Shown here piece after piece: positions 19,311-20,351 of a stretch of DNA of 20,351 bases (positions are counted from its first letter, which is position 1; every line of letters begins with the position of its first letter). Location: assembly GCA_004151065.3 (NCBI GenBank), contig NWUY0300059556.1, forward strand, positions 1 to 20,351. Direction: 5' to 3'. The notes beneath the pieces are model-generated. The model was not told the DNA's origin. It did no database searches and saw nothing but the letters and a program-made list of their open reading frames with translations. Position numbers and translations under genes: made by a program. The DNA is from Larix sibirica. Its lineage: Eukaryota > Streptophyta > Pinopsida > Pinales > Pinaceae.

Positions 19311-19735
19311 CTAGAAGGGGAGGGGGGAAATCTTGTGAAGAGACTATTTTGTTGTGATTTGTCTTGCAGGAGAGGGGGACAATCGTCAGAAATAAATTCT
19401 TATTTTTTGAGCTTAGAATTGTAGGAAAAGGGGACAATCCTAAGTAATAGATCATGTTTGTTTCATTTTCCTTACAGAAGAGGGGACAATCCTTATCAAG
19501 GGATCCTATTTGTTGTGTTTTGTCTTGCAGGAGAGGGGGACAATCCTATGCAAGAGATTTTAGTTGTGGAAATTGGTCTTCTAGGAGAGGGGGAAAATCT
19601 TGTGAAGGATACCATATTATCCATAACTTGAATTCTAGGAGAGGAGGACAATCTTGTGGAAGAGATCTTAGTGATCACAAGTTGTATTGCAAGAGAAGGG
19701 AAATCTTGTGTCGTATCCATCAAGTTGAGACTTGA
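19311..19735 (+). repeat. 54-bp minisatellite, about eight units
   Basis: The consensus unit start is close to CTAGGAGAGGGGGACAATCT. Units begin near 19311, 19367, 19422, 19475, 19528, 19581, 19635 and 19689. The last five are spaced exactly 54 bases. The first ones vary between 53 and 56. Because 54 is a multiple of three, the plus strand is open from 19454 to 19735 as 18-residue repeats with the signature (C/S)RRGGQS. The minus strand is also open over most of it with LSPSPARQ-like repeats. That double openness points to repeat structure, not selection for a protein. Each unit has a purine-rich tract (AGGAGAGGGGGA). Confidence 0.8.
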
Positions 19736-20070
19736 TTTGTCTATTATCCTTAGGGATAAAATAGGGAAGAGTTCCTTTTCATGTGAAATCCAATACCTCA
19801 GCTGGGGGTTGACCTTCTCAATAAGTTTTCTTGGCATTATCTAAGACTAGGAGCAAAGTTGTCTGGTTGATGCCAATTGTGCCCTACAAAAATATAAGTA
19901 TTTACACTAGATAAAGTTCTTTCTATTTGTATCCATACATGTGGCCATGGAGGCTAATATATGTCTGTCATTACATGATTTTAATTTTTATTCATGGTTA
20001 TGGTGATTAGCTAACTAAATGTTGTTAAATTGATAGCTCATGGAGCACGCATTTGGTTGTGTTAATATAG
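19735..20070. other. Unassigned flank
   Basis: No open frame of note and no recognised element. Confidence 0.4.
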
Positions 20071-20351
20071 CTATTAGAAGCTAATTTGCTTTTCAAAATT
20101 ATGATCATTAGGAGATATGATTTTATGGAAATCCATATGTATTTGTATGCATGTTATGGATCATATATTCCATGGGGGGTTAGTGGCTATTATTTAATAT
20201 GGTGAATTCTGATAAAAGTAGTGATATAATTCTTCTACTTGAGGTAGAATAGATTGATTATTTATTTGTTTCTTTAGAAGCTAGTTTGCTTATGAATTAT
20301 GATCATTCATGGAGCTGATTTTAGGGAAGTCCATATGGCCGTGTATGGATA
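20071..20351 (+). repeat. Imperfect direct repeat of about 200 bp, cut by window end
   Basis: TTAGAAGCTAATTTGCTT, followed by ATTATGATCATT and GGAAATCCATATG, at about 20073-20140 recurs at 20275-20335 as TTAGAAGCTAGTTTGCTT, GAATTATGATCATT and GGAAGTCCATATG. The spacing is about 202 bp. The array may continue beyond the window. Confidence 0.65.

Noticed and set aside
19454-19735. 93-residue repeat protein on the plus strand
   Set aside because: The frame is open simply because the repeat period is a multiple of three, and the minus strand is open too. No start context or neighbours support a gene.
1-20351. tRNA, rRNA, CRISPR array, bacterial operon or phage genes
   Set aside because: No cloverleaf, rRNA signature, regularly spaced spacers or compact gene order was found. 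The introns and retroelements point to a plant nuclear genome.

Overview
This is nuclear DNA of a seed plant, most likely a gymnosperm (conifer-like). It is AT-rich, very gene-poor and built mainly from decayed retroelements and degenerate tandem repeats. The one convincing host gene is an intron-containing heavy-metal-associated (HMA) domain gene on the minus strand. The gymnosperm guess is an inference: it rests on two remnants of a Penelope-like element (PLE) that carries a GIY-YIG endonuclease, a retroelement class known in conifers, and on the low gene density. Nothing in the window looks bacterial, organellar or viral.

Layout. 1-2330: AT-rich intergenic DNA with three separate tandem duplications (about 178, 138 and 74 bp). 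2330-3420, minus strand: the HMA gene with its 3' flank, three exons joined by GT..AG introns, and promoter side. 3420-4750: nothing recognised except one copy of a dispersed repeat. 4760-5900, minus: a frameshifted gag-like relic with a CxxC..H zinc-knuckle-like motif. 5916-7000: two short coding-like stretches, one of them downstream of a TATA box. 7580-8305, minus: an unrecognised decayed reading frame containing an undetermined base. 8300-10260: non-coding retroelement-like DNA, internal to a minus-strand Ty1/copia-type LTR (10259-10511) that is followed by a tRNA-iMet primer-binding site. 10515-12240: very AT-rich filler with short tandem duplications and a second copy of the dispersed repeat. 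12245-13800 (minus) and 14490-15852 (plus): two broken copies of the same PLE family arranged head to head. 15950-16150: a direct repeat. 16345-18056, minus: a decayed LINE tail (zinc-finger RVT and RNase H domains). 18440-18900: a degenerate AT-rich array. 19311-19735: an eight-unit, 54-bp minisatellite. 20070-20351: an imperfect repeat of about 200 bp.

None of the mobile elements looks active: every reading frame is interrupted by stops or frameshifts, and at least two catalytic aspartates are lost (RT motif A in the plus-strand PLE; the first RNase H Asp in the LINE). I found no new multi-gene system. The best material for follow-up is the head-to-head PLE pair, the in-frame 54-bp array and the uncertain 5' end of the HMA gene.
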